A stretch of DNA of 47,978 bases from IMG/VR virus record IMGVR_UViG_3300015265_000003, positions 1-47,978 of that record, one strand, 5' to 3'. Under the pieces are notes generated by a model that was not told the origin of the DNA, ran no database searches, and saw nothing but the letters and a program-made list of their open reading frames with translations. Each line of letters opens with the position of its first letter. Position 1 is the first letter of the stretch. The stretch comes from a virus. The position numbers were made by a program, and so were the translations under genes. Below, piece after piece: positions 14,005 to 21,478 of this stretch.

Positions 14005-14038
14005 AGGTCAAATTAGATACATTCCATAAATTAGACCT
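14005..14038 (+). promoter_or_regulatory. Inverted repeat just upstream of holin starts
   Basis: AGGTCAAATT (14005-14014) and AAATTAGACCT (14028-14038) pair with a single mismatch. The structure ends 2 nt before the first holin ATG, and no Shine-Dalgarno sequence is visible there. In lambda S an upstream stem-loop (sdi) sets which of two holin starts is used, so a similar role is possible here. It could also be an operator. Confidence 0.5.
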
Positions 14039-14040
14039 TG

Positions 14041-14364
14041 ATGATGTCCAAAATGCCAGAGAAAGACCCGAACAACTGGATTGCCTTGTGGCATAGCATG
14101 CCCGACACCGTTCGCGCCTCCGTTCTCGGCCTGCTTCTGGCCTTGATTATGGCGTTCAAACAAGACGGGCGAACGATGAGCGAGCGTGTGACAGACGTGC
14201 TGGCAACCCCGATCCTTGTTGTGATTAGCGGTTACTCACTACAGGCAATGGGATTTAGCGAATCGCTGGTATTCGTCCTTGCTGGCGTATTCGCTGGCTA
14301 CGGTATCGGTCCAGTTAAGGCCGTACTAAAGCGCTGGCTGGAAAAGAAAGTAGACGGCGCCTGA
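14041..14364 (+). CDS. Lambda S-like (class I) holin with multiple starts
   Basis: 107 aa from 14041; ATGs also at 14044 and 14053. The product begins MMSKMPEKDPNNW, strikingly like the dual-start lambda S N-terminus (MKMPEKHD), with a Lys between the two Mets. Three hydrophobic helices (about 25-39, 53-69, 77-95) and a basic C-terminus (LKRWLEKKVDGA) fit a class I holin, which forms the inner-membrane lesions that release endolysin. In lambda the longer form with the extra Lys is the antiholin. It lies directly before the terminase genes, about 30 kb from the endolysin. Confidence 0.82.
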   Translation: MMSKMPEKDPNNWIALWHSMPDTVRASVLGLLLALIMAFKQDGRTMSERVTDVLATPILVVISGYSLQAMGFSESLVFVLAGVFAGYGIGPVKAVLKRWLEKKVDGA

Positions 14365-14370
14365 TATACT

Positions 14371-14394
14371 AGCCTCCACAATGGAGGCTTTTTA
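14371..14394 (+). terminator. Hairpin combining terminator and terminase ribosome site
   Basis: Perfect 8-bp stem AGCCTCCA (14371-14378) / TGGAGGCT (14382-14389), loop CAA, then TTTTA and the ATG of the small terminase at 14395. The GGAGG in the 3' arm is the ribosome site. The same hairpin can therefore terminate or attenuate transcription from the holin gene and hide the terminase start. Confidence 0.7.
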
Positions 14395-14889
14395 ATGGCT
14401 AATAGACCAATCGTTCACACAGGGGATAAGACCTCTACTGTCGGGCGCTCAAGAATGTTTGAGACGCCTGATGATTTGCGTGAGGCTTGCTTAGAATATC
14501 TGGCTTGGTCACACGCCAACCCTCTGCAAGAAGAGAAACACTTCTGTTCGGCTGGGCAAATCATGACCGCCTACATGAGCAAACCTCGCGCCGTAACAAT
14601 CGTCGGCCTATGCCTGCACCTCGGCATCCATCGCCACACATGGCAAAACTACCGTATCAGCGAAGAGTTCGATCTTGTCTGCGATGAGATCGAGGACCGC
14701 ATGAAACAGTACAAGTTCGAGAATGCCGTTGCTGGACTGATGAACCCTACGCTGATTGCGCGGGATATTGGGCTGGTTGAGAAGTCAGAAGTCAACAGCA
14801 CAGGCACCGTCACGCACGTCAACTACTCCCCCACAGACTACAAGCAGGCCGAACTAGAGCTGGGGAACAAGCTCGATGACCTCGACTAA
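14395..14889 (+). CDS. terS: Terminase small subunit (P22 gp3-like)
   Basis: 164 aa. Resembles the DNA-packaging gp3 family: FETPDDLREACLEYLAWSHA, NPLQEEK, RAVTIVGLCLHLGIHRHTWQ as the DNA-binding HTH region, EIEDRMKQYKFENAVAGLMNP, then GLVEKSE. It recognises the packaging site and hands DNA to the large subunit. Overlaps the large-subunit gene by 14 bp. The start follows the GGAGG in the hairpin. The family suggests headful (pac) packaging, consistent with the circular map. Confidence 0.85.
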   Translation: MANRPIVHTGDKTSTVGRSRMFETPDDLREACLEYLAWSHANPLQEEKHFCSAGQIMTAYMSKPRAVTIVGLCLHLGIHRHTWQNYRISEEFDLVCDEIEDRMKQYKFENAVAGLMNPTLIARDIGLVEKSEVNSTGTVTHVNYSPTDYKQAELELGNKLDDLD

Positions 14890-16531
14890 TAAGCTGCTTG
14901 ATTGGGAGGATATGAATTTTGCGGACAGGCTGATACTCAAGCAGAAGTCCGAGAAATCATTCCTTAACTTCACTCGCATCTGGTTTGAACTGCTTCAGGG
15001 TGATCGCCTGCTGGTTAACTGGCATCACAAGATGATGGCAGCGTCTATTGACGACCTGATTAACGGAAAGCTCAAGCCTGGCAACCTGATCGTCAACATT
15101 CCACCAGGCGGCACAAAGACAGAGTTCTTCTCTATCCACCTGCCGGCCTACATCAATACAAAGGTTCAGTCCAAGAAGCTTCGCAGGTTCCGCAATCTCA
15201 ACGTTTCCTACGCTGACTCGCTTGTACGTCGAAACTCCAGGCGCACGAGGGACATTATTGCGTCCAAGGAATATCAAGAACTATGGCCTTCGATCTTCGG
15301 CGTTAACCAGGCTGAAGAGTGGGAACTGATCGACGACAAAGGCCGATCAGTAGGGCAGACCATAAGCAAATCAGCAGGCGGACAGATTACAGGCGGTCGT
15401 GCTGGATACTTCGGGCCAGAGTTTTCGGGCTGTTTGCTATTTGATGACCTGAACAAGCCCGACGACATGCTCTCGAATACGAAGCGTGACGCCAGCAATG
15501 CGCGGCTAACCGGAACCTTCCGCTCTCGTCGCGGCGACAAGTCCAAAGAACACCCTACGCCTATCGTCTCAATCCAGCAGCGTCTCCATACGATGGACGC
15601 TACCGGCTTCATGATGGCTGGCGGCATGGGTGTTGAATTCAAGAATATCGCGATCCCTGCTCTAGTCACAGAGGACTACATAGCCACACTGCCCGAGCCA
15701 TACCGGCAAATGTGCTTGGATACGGTCAAGGATACGGATTCAGTAGAGAAGGGCGGCGTTCGATACTGGTCATATTGGCCAGAGATGGAGCACGTCAACG
15801 ACCTCATGTCTCTTTGGGAGCGGGACGAGTACACGTTCATGTCACAGTACATGCAACGACCTCAAGCGCTCACTGGCGGCCTTCTTGACTCGGCATGGCT
15901 GCAAAGGTACGAACAGTTGCCGCAAATGCAGTGGAGAGCCGTATACGCGGATACAGCGCAGAAGAAGGGCGAGCAGAACGACTACTCGGTGTTTGAATTG
16001 TGGGGCCTTGGTGTCGATAACAATGCCTATCTGATCGACGTTCGGCGCGGCAAGTGGGATGCAGACGAACTAATCACAACTGCGCAGAACGCATGGGCTG
16101 AATGGTCGTCGTGGGATGGTGGACATATCAGGCATATGGCGATCGAAGACAAGGCTAGCGGCACCGGCCTGATTCAGACGCTGACCAACAAGAAGCATAT
16201 CCCTATCAAGGCAATCCCTCGCGGCCCTGACAACAACAAGGTATCGCGCTGCTTGGATATCCAGAGTTACGTCAAGAATGGGCGCGTGTTCGTGCCTGCG
16301 ATTCTGAATGAGGACGGCTATCCGATCATGCGCACGACCGATCACAACGGCAAGCAGATGGCTAAGACTGACTGGGTGCTGCCGTTCCTGGCTGAAGTGG
16401 CTGACTTCAGCGCTGACGACTCGCATAAGCACGACGATCAACTCGACCCCCTCTTTGACGCTGTGGCCGAGATGCTGATTGAGCAGGCACCATCAGGCGG
16501 CGTATTCCTCCCAGCACGCATGCGACGGTAA
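14876..16531 (+). CDS. terL: Terminase large subunit
   Basis: 551 aa. ATPase: Walker A IPPGGTKT (75-82), Walker B CLLFDD (D190, D191). RNase H-like nuclease: D359 in VYADT, E424/D425 in AIEDKASG, and the HKHDDQLDP segment (D520, D521, D524). Layout and length fit the TerL group often annotated as psiM2-type. It powers DNA translocation through the portal and cuts concatemers. Unusually, the portal gene does not follow directly: four small genes and an inverted block intervene. A palindrome of the five-copy family sits right after the stop. Confidence 0.93.
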   Translation: MTSTNKLLDWEDMNFADRLILKQKSEKSFLNFTRIWFELLQGDRLLVNWHHKMMAASIDDLINGKLKPGNLIVNIPPGGTKTEFFSIHLPAYINTKVQSKKLRRFRNLNVSYADSLVRRNSRRTRDIIASKEYQELWPSIFGVNQAEEWELIDDKGRSVGQTISKSAGGQITGGRAGYFGPEFSGCLLFDDLNKPDDMLSNTKRDASNARLTGTFRSRRGDKSKEHPTPIVSIQQRLHTMDATGFMMAGGMGVEFKNIAIPALVTEDYIATLPEPYRQMCLDTVKDTDSVEKGGVRYWSYWPEMEHVNDLMSLWERDEYTFMSQYMQRPQALTGGLLDSAWLQRYEQLPQMQWRAVYADTAQKKGEQNDYSVFELWGLGVDNNAYLIDVRRGKWDADELITTAQNAWAEWSSWDGGHIRHMAIEDKASGTGLIQTLTNKKHIPIKAIPRGPDNNKVSRCLDIQSYVKNGRVFVPAILNEDGYPIMRTTDHNGKQMAKTDWVLPFLAEVADFSADDSHKHDDQLDPLFDAVAEMLIEQAPSGGVFLPARMRR

Positions 16532-16533
16532 CT

Positions 16534-16547
16534 GTTCTCCGGAAAAC
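16534..16547. repeat. GTTCTCCGGAGAAC-type palindrome, copy 4 (one mismatch)
   Basis: GTTCTCCGGAAAAC with extended arms AACTGTT (16530-16536) and AACAGTT (16545-16551), starting at the TAA of the large terminase gene. The longest-armed copy of the family. The span 16532-16606 holds nothing else recognised except the ribosome site of the next gene. Confidence 0.75.
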
Positions 16548-16606
16548 AGTTGACGACGAGCCTAATGTCGGAAATAATCGACTCACATTGAACGGAGGCG
16601 GTAAAG

Positions 16607-16900
16607 ATGGCGACGGTTAAAGAACGAAAGCTGATGTCTGAGATCACGAATCTCGCGCTTGATGTAACGCTGGCAGGCGGCGAGCACACAATTGTTGCTA
16701 GCTACATCGGTCACATTCATGCTTTTGAGATGCGAGTCTTGCGCGGTATCACTCAAATCAACAAGAGCGCAGAGTGGGCGCATCTCTCTGGTCGTCACGA
16801 TATCTGGACCGTCAAGGATTCAGTTGAGCGGCTTGAACAGATGCTCACAGAAGTAAAACAATACCACCCACAATTCGACGCGGACGGGGTTAAGTTATGA
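16607..16900 (+). CDS. Hypothetical helical protein, 97 aa
   Basis: 97 aa, MATVKERKLMSEITNLALDV at the start and EQMLTEVKQYHPQFDADG at the end, mostly helical. GGAGGCGG precedes the ATG. Overlaps the next gene by 4 bp. Lies between terminase and the inverted head genes; no evidence it is structural. Confidence 0.65.
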   Translation: MATVKERKLMSEITNLALDVTLAGGEHTIVASYIGHIHAFEMRVLRGITQINKSAEWAHLSGRHDIWTVKDSVERLEQMLTEVKQYHPQFDADGVKL

Positions 16901-17454
16901 GTAATTTGAATTGGCCGGAATCAGCAACTCATTACGGCTCTGAAACGTTGCAGTTTAATCCTGGTTTCTATAAGAAGGATGGAGATAAGTGGCTATTCAT
17001 GAGTGAGTGTTTTGCTCCGAAAGGCGCATGGAATCCAGCGAGCAAAGAAGACAGTCCTTCTCGTTACATTGAGCGACCGACTGCACAACCTAAGCAATGG
17101 TCAGGCCCGCAAGATGGGTTGCCGCCGGTTGGTACGGTGTGCGAGCTTTCCGAAAGCGTTCTGCTTGCGGATTCTGAAACTTCTGACTGGTTTGAGGCTG
17201 GCACAAAGGTAGAAGTTGGCGGACATGCGATCTTTGACGGCGCTACTGGCCCTGTCTGCGTCATCTGTGTTGTCGATGAAAACTTCACCGGGACTATTAC
17301 CGATGGATGTCTTCGCCCAGCAAACACCGCCGAACAACTAGCCGCAGAACAACGCGAAACCGCAATCCGCGAGATCATGGATATTGCCGATGTGGATTGC
17401 CGGGTTACTGCGGCTCGACTGGTTGATGCAGGGTTTAAGCGGGAGGTGGTTTGA
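16897..17454 (+). CDS. Hypothetical protein with GLPPVG module, 185 aa
   Basis: 185 aa. Central part GPQDGLPPVGTVCELSESVL and VEVGGHAIFDGATGPVCVIC matches the beta-rich module seen in the 6053-6547 protein and in other Pseudomonas phage proteins. The C-terminal helix (TAEQLAAEQRETAIREIMDI ...DAGFKREV) is also typical of this accessory family. Function unknown. Confidence 0.7.
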   Translation: MSNLNWPESATHYGSETLQFNPGFYKKDGDKWLFMSECFAPKGAWNPASKEDSPSRYIERPTAQPKQWSGPQDGLPPVGTVCELSESVLLADSETSDWFEAGTKVEVGGHAIFDGATGPVCVICVVDENFTGTITDGCLRPANTAEQLAAEQRETAIREIMDIADVDCRVTAARLVDAGFKREVV

Positions 17455-17606
17455 TGGGTATTGGCTTTCAGATAACTATGACCGCGCTTGTTATTGCAGC
17501 GCTTACCATCTTGTTTTATGATCATGCGCCAAATTGGGTAAAGATGATCGGCGGCATTGCATTCTGGTGCGTTCCGATTGGCATCATTATTCAGATATGG
17601 TCGTAG
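17454..17606 (+). CDS. Small two-helix membrane protein, 50 aa
   Basis: 50 aa: MGIGFQITMTALVIAALTIL, FYDHAPNWVKM, then IGGIAFWCVPIGIIIQIWS. Two transmembrane helices. The ATG shares a base with the preceding TGA, with GGGAGG upstream. Function unknown. Confidence 0.6.
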   Translation: MGIGFQITMTALVIAALTILFYDHAPNWVKMIGGIAFWCVPIGIIIQIWS

Positions 17607-17610
17607 CAAT

Positions 17611-17736
17611 ATGTACGCTGAGACATTCGATGATCTGTATGACGCAAGATCGGCAGCAGATGAGCTTGAGTTGGCCGGATTCACAGTTAACGTAATCCGT
17701 CTTAGAGTTGGCTTTGCTGTTTTCGCAGACTTATAA
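17611..17736 (+). CDS. Hypothetical small protein, 41 aa
   Basis: 41 aa: MYAETFDDLYDARSAADELE then LAGFTVNVIRLRVGFAVFAD. The beta-alpha-beta pattern resembles short phage proteins that start MYAETFD. No clear ribosome site, so translation may depend on the upstream gene ending 4 nt before. A terminator follows. Confidence 0.5.
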   Translation: MYAETFDDLYDARSAADELELAGFTVNVIRLRVGFAVFADL

Positions 17737-17746
17737 AACCTCAAGG

Positions 17747-17836
17747 ACTTGACAAACACAAAAACACCATCTCCCATCTGCCCACGATCCATAAACCGTG
17801 GACATTTGAGATTTGGTGTTTTTTCATTTGTCAAGT
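17747..17836. terminator. Long bidirectional terminator / 90-bp inverted repeat
   Basis: Nested arms: ACTTGACAAA (17747-17756) with TTTGTCAAGT (17827-17836), then AAAACACCA with TGGTGTTTT, then CCACG/CGTGG around the loop. T-runs on both strands fit a bidirectional terminator between the convergent plus-strand genes and the minus-strand MuF gene. It reaches into the last codons of the MuF gene. It marks one edge of the inverted portal-MuF block. Confidence 0.75.
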
Positions 17837-18732
17837 TTGCGCTTGGCTCTCTCGATGATTCCGGGGGATAGTGGGTTTCCTTTTGAGTCAACTAGGACTT
17901 CTGTAATTCCACATTTGCAATTTATTGAGGCGCCTGGAGTATTAGCGTACCAATCTCGCTCCTCTTGCACTGTATACAAGTGCGCGTGTCTTGCTCTGTG
18001 ATCCTGCCTTGTAGTAGGGCTGAGAGCGCTCAAGTGCATAACCTTTGTCTTGATACCTAGATCAACCTGAGCCGCCTGAGCCTCATCCATGCGCGCCTGA
18101 CGAAACGAATTCGTAACCTCAGTCCGCGCAATCCGCTCAGCACGAGAACGGTTAACTCCTGTGCGCTCCTGAATGTCCTTTGCGATCACTCTAGGATTCT
18201 GGCCGGAAATCATCCCGCGCGTCAAAGTCTGCGCTAGATCAGATTTCATCTGCTGACTGAAACCCTGCATCAGTTCGAATTCGCGGGCGGCTAGAAGACT
18301 GATGCGCTTGCGGTATGGCGGGCTGAATAGGATGGCGTCTAGGGTTGGCTTGGTTAGCGCGTACAGCTCAGATTGGACGGTTAGGTTGGCCGCAGTTGCC
18401 GCAGTACCTTGAATATAACTCGGCTCGACGTATGCGCGCATGCTCCAAAGTTCAGCCTCTCCACCTTCCAGCAAGATCAGATTGCAGATGCGCTCAATCT
18501 CCGAGCCAATACCAGAGAGAATAGCCTGATCAAGCTGGAACTGGTAGGTGCTGGCGTTTATCTCCAGAGCGTTCAGGGTGACGACGGTGTAATGCTGCTC
18601 GCCGAGGATTCGCAGCACTTCCTTGCCGATTGCGTTAACTCGTCGGTCGAAGTCCTTCATGAATCGGCGTTCGCGAGTGTCGGTATTGGTCGGATCTGCG
18701 CTTGAGCGCGGGAGAATCGGTTGACCTGGCAT
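17824..18732 (-). CDS. Minor head protein, phage Mu F / SPP1 gp7-like
   Basis: 302 aa. The C-terminal third has the MuF signature: NRSRAERIARTEVTNSFRQA, R..H...H.HLYTVQEERDWYANTP, then INCKCGITEVL. MuF proteins join the capsid interior near the portal and are normally encoded right after it on the same strand. Here it is on the minus strand, downstream of the portal gene but separated by an oppositely oriented GIY-YIG gene, and opposite to terminase and capsid. AAGGTG lies 8 nt before the ATG. Its own promoter is likely at 18763-18768. Confidence 0.85.
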   Translation of the reverse strand: MPGQPILPRSSADPTNTDTRERRFMKDFDRRVNAIGKEVLRILGEQHYTVVTLNALEINASTYQFQLDQAILSGIGSEIERICNLILLEGGEAELWSMRAYVEPSYIQGTAATAANLTVQSELYALTKPTLDAILFSPPYRKRISLLAAREFELMQGFSQQMKSDLAQTLTRGMISGQNPRVIAKDIQERTGVNRSRAERIARTEVTNSFRQARMDEAQAAQVDLGIKTKVMHLSALSPTTRQDHRARHAHLYTVQEERDWYANTPGASINCKCGITEVLVDSKGNPLSPGIIERAKRKLDK

Positions 18733-18760
18733 TTATAAGCACCTTTTTCAGTAGCCATAT

Positions 18761-18770
18761 TGTACAATGG
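18761..18770. promoter_or_regulatory. Palindromic bidirectional -10 (ATTGTACAAT)
   Basis: ATTGTACAAT reads the same on both strands, giving a TACAAT -10 in both directions. Plus: start near 18775 at the 5' end of the endonuclease leader RNA. Minus: a short leader to the MuF ATG at 18732. On the plus strand the position relative to the leader is identical to the TAAAAT element at 22017. Spacing fixes the role; -35 elements are not obvious. Confidence 0.5.
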
Positions 18771-18773
18771 ACG

Positions 18774-18853
18774 TGCGACTAGGGCGGCCACCCGAAAATC
18801 ACCTCATCAGTGACTGTCGCAAATCCTTTCGATGACCTCCTGATGAGAGCGGC
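18774..18853 (+). ncRNA. Structured 5' leader of GIY-YIG gene (pseudoknot), copy 1
   Basis: Predicted fold: stem A TGCGAC (18774-18779) / GTCGCA (18816-18821). Hairpin B GGG/CCC (18782-18793) follows, then GAAAA. Hairpin C is TCAC/GTGA (18799-18813) with loop CTCATCA, which pairs with GATGA (18831-18835) or, more fully, with TGATGAG (18841-18847) next to the ribosome site. A leader of the same design precedes the HNH gene at 22109, with stem changes that keep pairing. Probably controls endonuclease translation. Confidence 0.65.
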
Positions 18854-19567
18854 ATGCGCATATCGTACGAGCAGCAGATTGAAAGAATGAGAGCACTTTC
18901 TCCAGAAAGAGGCTATGTATTTTATGGCTTCTGCGGTGACTGGCTTGGAAGTAAGACTAAATGCATATTAGAGTGCGCTGACCACGGAAGATGGGATTCT
19001 ACGGATATAAACCATTTCTTGACTGGACGAGGATGTCCTAGGTGCGCACGGGTAAATCTTGAGAAACTAATACACCCAACGAGAGATCAGGTCGAGCGGA
19101 AGGTTCAGGCTGTTTGCGATGCAGAAGGAATAAGGTTTTCACGGTGGCTAGACGACACTAGAAAATCTAGCAGCAGAATAGCCCTGCTATGCGAAACGCA
19201 TGGTGAATACGTCAAGAACATAGATAAATTCCTTAATTCCAAGGAGCGTTGCCAGGCTTGCGTGAGGAATGGATTTAATCGGACTATTGATGGATTCTTG
19301 TATCTGCTTGAATCCGAGTGCGGATGGTTTTACAAAATTGGCATAACGAATCACCCTAAACAAAGATTCACCCAGCTAAAGCGAGCAACTCCATTTAAAT
19401 TCAGTGTAGAAAAGTTGCTGCCAATGCACGGATCGAAGGCGCACGAGATAGAGATTGACGCGCACAAAAGATTCGAGAGCGCTAACATGGAAGGATTCGA
19501 TGGCTGTACCGAATGGATCATGAAGAATATTTCAGTTTCTGATTACATAGAAGAACGGGCCAATTAA
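18854..19567 (+). CDS. GIY-YIG homing endonuclease with zinc-finger repeats
   Basis: 237 aa. Two related zinc modules: C41-H44-C61-C64 (CADHGRW...FLTGRGCPRC) and C113-H116-C133-C136 (CETHGEY...FLNSKERCQAC). A C-terminal T5orf172/MUG113-like GIY-YIG domain follows at about 146-230 (FLYLLES...WFYKIGITNHPKQRFTQLKR, with R171). Stand-alone GIY-YIG enzymes cut phage DNA and spread by repair. It lies between portal and MuF on the opposite strand, with its own promoter, leader RNA and terminator, so it behaves as an inserted cassette. The more AT-rich composition supports transfer. Confidence 0.85.
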   Translation: MRISYEQQIERMRALSPERGYVFYGFCGDWLGSKTKCILECADHGRWDSTDINHFLTGRGCPRCARVNLEKLIHPTRDQVERKVQAVCDAEGIRFSRWLDDTRKSSSRIALLCETHGEYVKNIDKFLNSKERCQACVRNGFNRTIDGFLYLLESECGWFYKIGITNHPKQRFTQLKRATPFKFSVEKLLPMHGSKAHEIEIDAHKRFESANMEGFDGCTEWIMKNISVSDYIEERAN

Positions 19568-19578
19568 GGCCCGTTTTT
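19555..19578. terminator. Bidirectional terminator between GIY-YIG and portal genes
   Basis: ACGGGCC (19555-19561), loop AATTAA, GGCCCGT (19568-19574), then TTTTC on the plus strand and TTCTTC on the minus strand. The GIY-YIG stop codon lies in the loop. It would stop portal transcripts before the MuF gene. Confidence 0.8.
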
Positions 19579-20948
19579 CATTGCGCTTGTACTGATGGAT
19601 CATCGGGCGGATTAATGTCGGGTAGCGGTGGCAGCTCAGCCTTGTTCTCTAGGCCAGCCACCTCGCGCATCTCTTCAGCGGTGAACACCGGCTGACCACT
19701 TGCAAGCATCTTGCTGTTCACGTCGGCCATCTTGACGACAATGCTGATCTTCTCGTCTTTGCTAGCCTCGGTCAGATCATCCCAGCATACCGAGTATTCC
19801 AGAGTCAGCAGAACACCCAAGCGCATCAGATGATCAACAAACGTCTCAATGTCCGACGAAAGCAGACTAACCCGACGACCCTGGCAGCGCTTGTTAAACG
19901 TCTTCTGATCCTCGGTAGACGCCCGCTCGCCAGTCTGGTTGCCAACGATGATCTTGGACGGAATGCGGATAGACGCGCAGAAGGATTGCAGGGAGACGTC
20001 GAAGGCCGGGATAGGATCTGGAACGTTTGCTACCAGAGGCGTTACAGTCGCGCCCTTGGTGATAATGGTCTGGTCCTGCCCCCTGTTCATCCCAGCAGTG
20101 ACATCATCAAAAACGTCCTGTAGCTCTGCCTCCGATACGCCGTGAGCCCTTGCGATTGACGAAAGGTCTACGTCTTTTTCAAAGTTGATGCCTAGCTGAC
20201 GGCTAGCGTTCTTCAGGAAGGATTCGCCTGACCCGCCAAGCACTTTCTCCATGTTCACGCAGTCGTTGAAGCCGGCTTGCAGGAATGGGATACCGTTGCG
20301 GATATCGCCAATGACTACGACGCGATCAGGGTGAACAGTGATGATTCGGCCTGGCTCGCCATCTTTGTTCGTGTTGAGCGCGTTTTCGGTGTAAATGAAT
20401 TCTTTAGGGTTGCCGAAATTGATATCTGCTGGATTATCGTACCAAGCCGACACCCAAATCTGAGCCTCCCAAGCCGGGATCAGGTTGATCAGCTGTTGCT
20501 CAGAAGCCTTGCCAACTGGCTGATCCCACTGCTTAGAATCCTTGAATTGCAGCAGGATGCACGAATAACGCCCAACGAGACGGCGCATATCAGCATCGCG
20601 GAACTTTTCCCACAGCTTAAGGCGCTTGGCTAGCTTCTTGAATTGCTTCTCCCAATCAGTCGGAGCCTCGGCGCGATCTTCCTCGTCGCCTTCGATAACC
20701 TCTGGATCAGTCGACCAGCAGTTCTCGTTGAGCGTCATTACCGCACCGTGAGCAATGCCGCCGCGCTCAAACAGGCGATAGTAGTCATTGAAGCAGAGAG
20801 CATGCTTGTAGCCGTAGCTGCACCAGGCATCAGGACGCTTATTGTCAATCCCGCCCATCAGCAGAGACTGGCGGCTCATCACAGCCTGACGCTCGCTCAA
20901 TGCCGAGTTCAGCGCCAAATCTAGTGCAGGCGTGCGTTTCACAGTCAT
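19578..20948 (-). CDS. Portal protein (DUF1073 type)
   Basis: 456 aa. Fits the DUF1073 portal group: N-terminal YGYKHALCFNDYYRLFERGG and GAVMTLNENCW, the RLVGRYSCILLQF stretch, and FCASIRIPSKIIVGNQTGER followed by ASTEDQKTFNKRCQGRR. Twelve copies form the DNA channel at the capsid vertex and dock the terminase. It is encoded on the minus strand, opposite to terminase and capsid. The start ATG has GAGG upstream. An extended -10 (TGgTAGAAT) lies 27 nt before the ATG. Confidence 0.9.
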   Translation of the reverse strand: MTVKRTPALDLALNSALSERQAVMSRQSLLMGGIDNKRPDAWCSYGYKHALCFNDYYRLFERGGIAHGAVMTLNENCWSTDPEVIEGDEEDRAEAPTDWEKQFKKLAKRLKLWEKFRDADMRRLVGRYSCILLQFKDSKQWDQPVGKASEQQLINLIPAWEAQIWVSAWYDNPADINFGNPKEFIYTENALNTNKDGEPGRIITVHPDRVVVIGDIRNGIPFLQAGFNDCVNMEKVLGGSGESFLKNASRQLGINFEKDVDLSSIARAHGVSEAELQDVFDDVTAGMNRGQDQTIITKGATVTPLVANVPDPIPAFDVSLQSFCASIRIPSKIIVGNQTGERASTEDQKTFNKRCQGRRVSLLSSDIETFVDHLMRLGVLLTLEYSVCWDDLTEASKDEKISIVVKMADVNSKMLASGQPVFTAEEMREVAGLENKAELPPLPDINPPDDPSVQAQ

Positions 20949-20974
20949 AAAATAGGGCCTCGTAAATTATCCCT

Positions 20975-21012
20975 ATTCTACCATTGACGCGGATTCGGAT
21001 TGAGGCTAAGGT
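20975..21012. promoter_or_regulatory. Back-to-back promoters for portal (-) and 21042 gene (+)
   Basis: Minus: TGgTAGAAT (20983-20975), a late-type extended -10 for the portal gene. Plus: TTGACG (20984-20989), 17 nt, TAAGGT (21007-21012). The TTGACGCGGATTCG sequence here recurs exactly in the divergent region at 28077-28090 on the other strand. Confidence 0.55.
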
Positions 21013-21041
21013 TTGCGTACTTTAAATGGAGGGTTGGACGG

Positions 21042-21377
21042 ATGAAATTGGTTGAATTGTTGGCTAAGGAACTAAAGGAATGGCCGGAATGTATCAATAA
21101 GTTTACTTGCGATCCTGATGGCGAGATCAGGGGCACTCCGATGACTGCCTATGACTTCTATCCTGTGGGCCACGTAGATCTAGATCATCGAACCAAGAAT
21201 CTAGCTGGGCTTGGCGATGACCTGCCTTTTGTGGACCGCGCCCAATGGCAAGCCGAGCGCGACCGTCAGAAGGGTGGCGAGTGGAAGCGGCATCGGGGCG
21301 GCGTTCAGCCTATTGAAGACGGAGTTAGCATCGAGGTTCGTCATCGTGACGGTGAAATTGTAGCCACAGAAGCATGA
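21042..21377 (+). CDS. Hypothetical protein, 111 aa
   Basis: 111 aa, beginning MKLVELLAKELKEWPECINK. Phage proteins with this N-terminal pattern and a following acidic loop (TCDPDGEIRG) are widespread, function unknown. GGAGGG lies 8 nt before the ATG at 21042; the longer open frame to 21000 lacks one. Driven by the plus promoter at 20984. Moron-like, opposite to the neighbouring portal gene. Confidence 0.7.
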   Translation: MKLVELLAKELKEWPECINKFTCDPDGEIRGTPMTAYDFYPVGHVDLDHRTKNLAGLGDDLPFVDRAQWQAERDRQKGGEWKRHRGGVQPIEDGVSIEVRHRDGEIVATEA

Positions 21378-21478
21378 AGCAAAGGCGCAATCCGCTGGAA
21401 GCGCACAGGCCAACCGGGCGATATCATGGCCTTTCGAATCATCAGCCAGCCACAAGCGGAGGAGCCAATGAAAGCTAA
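21374..21478 (+). CDS. Possible tiny gene, 34 aa
   Basis: 34 aa: MKQRRNPLEAHRPTGRYHGL then SNHQPATSGGANES. ATG overlaps the stop of the 111-aa gene (ATGA) and its end overlaps the next start. Basic and low in hydrophobic residues. No ribosome site, so it may only be a chance frame that carries ribosomes to the next gene. Confidence 0.3.
   Translation: MKQRRNPLEAHRPTGRYHGLSNHQPATSGGANES

Noticed and set aside
18794-18847. Hammerhead ribozyme in the GIY-YIG leader (GAAA and CTGATGA words present)
   Set aside because: The order would need a type II hammerhead, but the sequences next to GAAA and CTGATGA do not form stem II, and the homologous leader at 22028 lacks CTGATGA.
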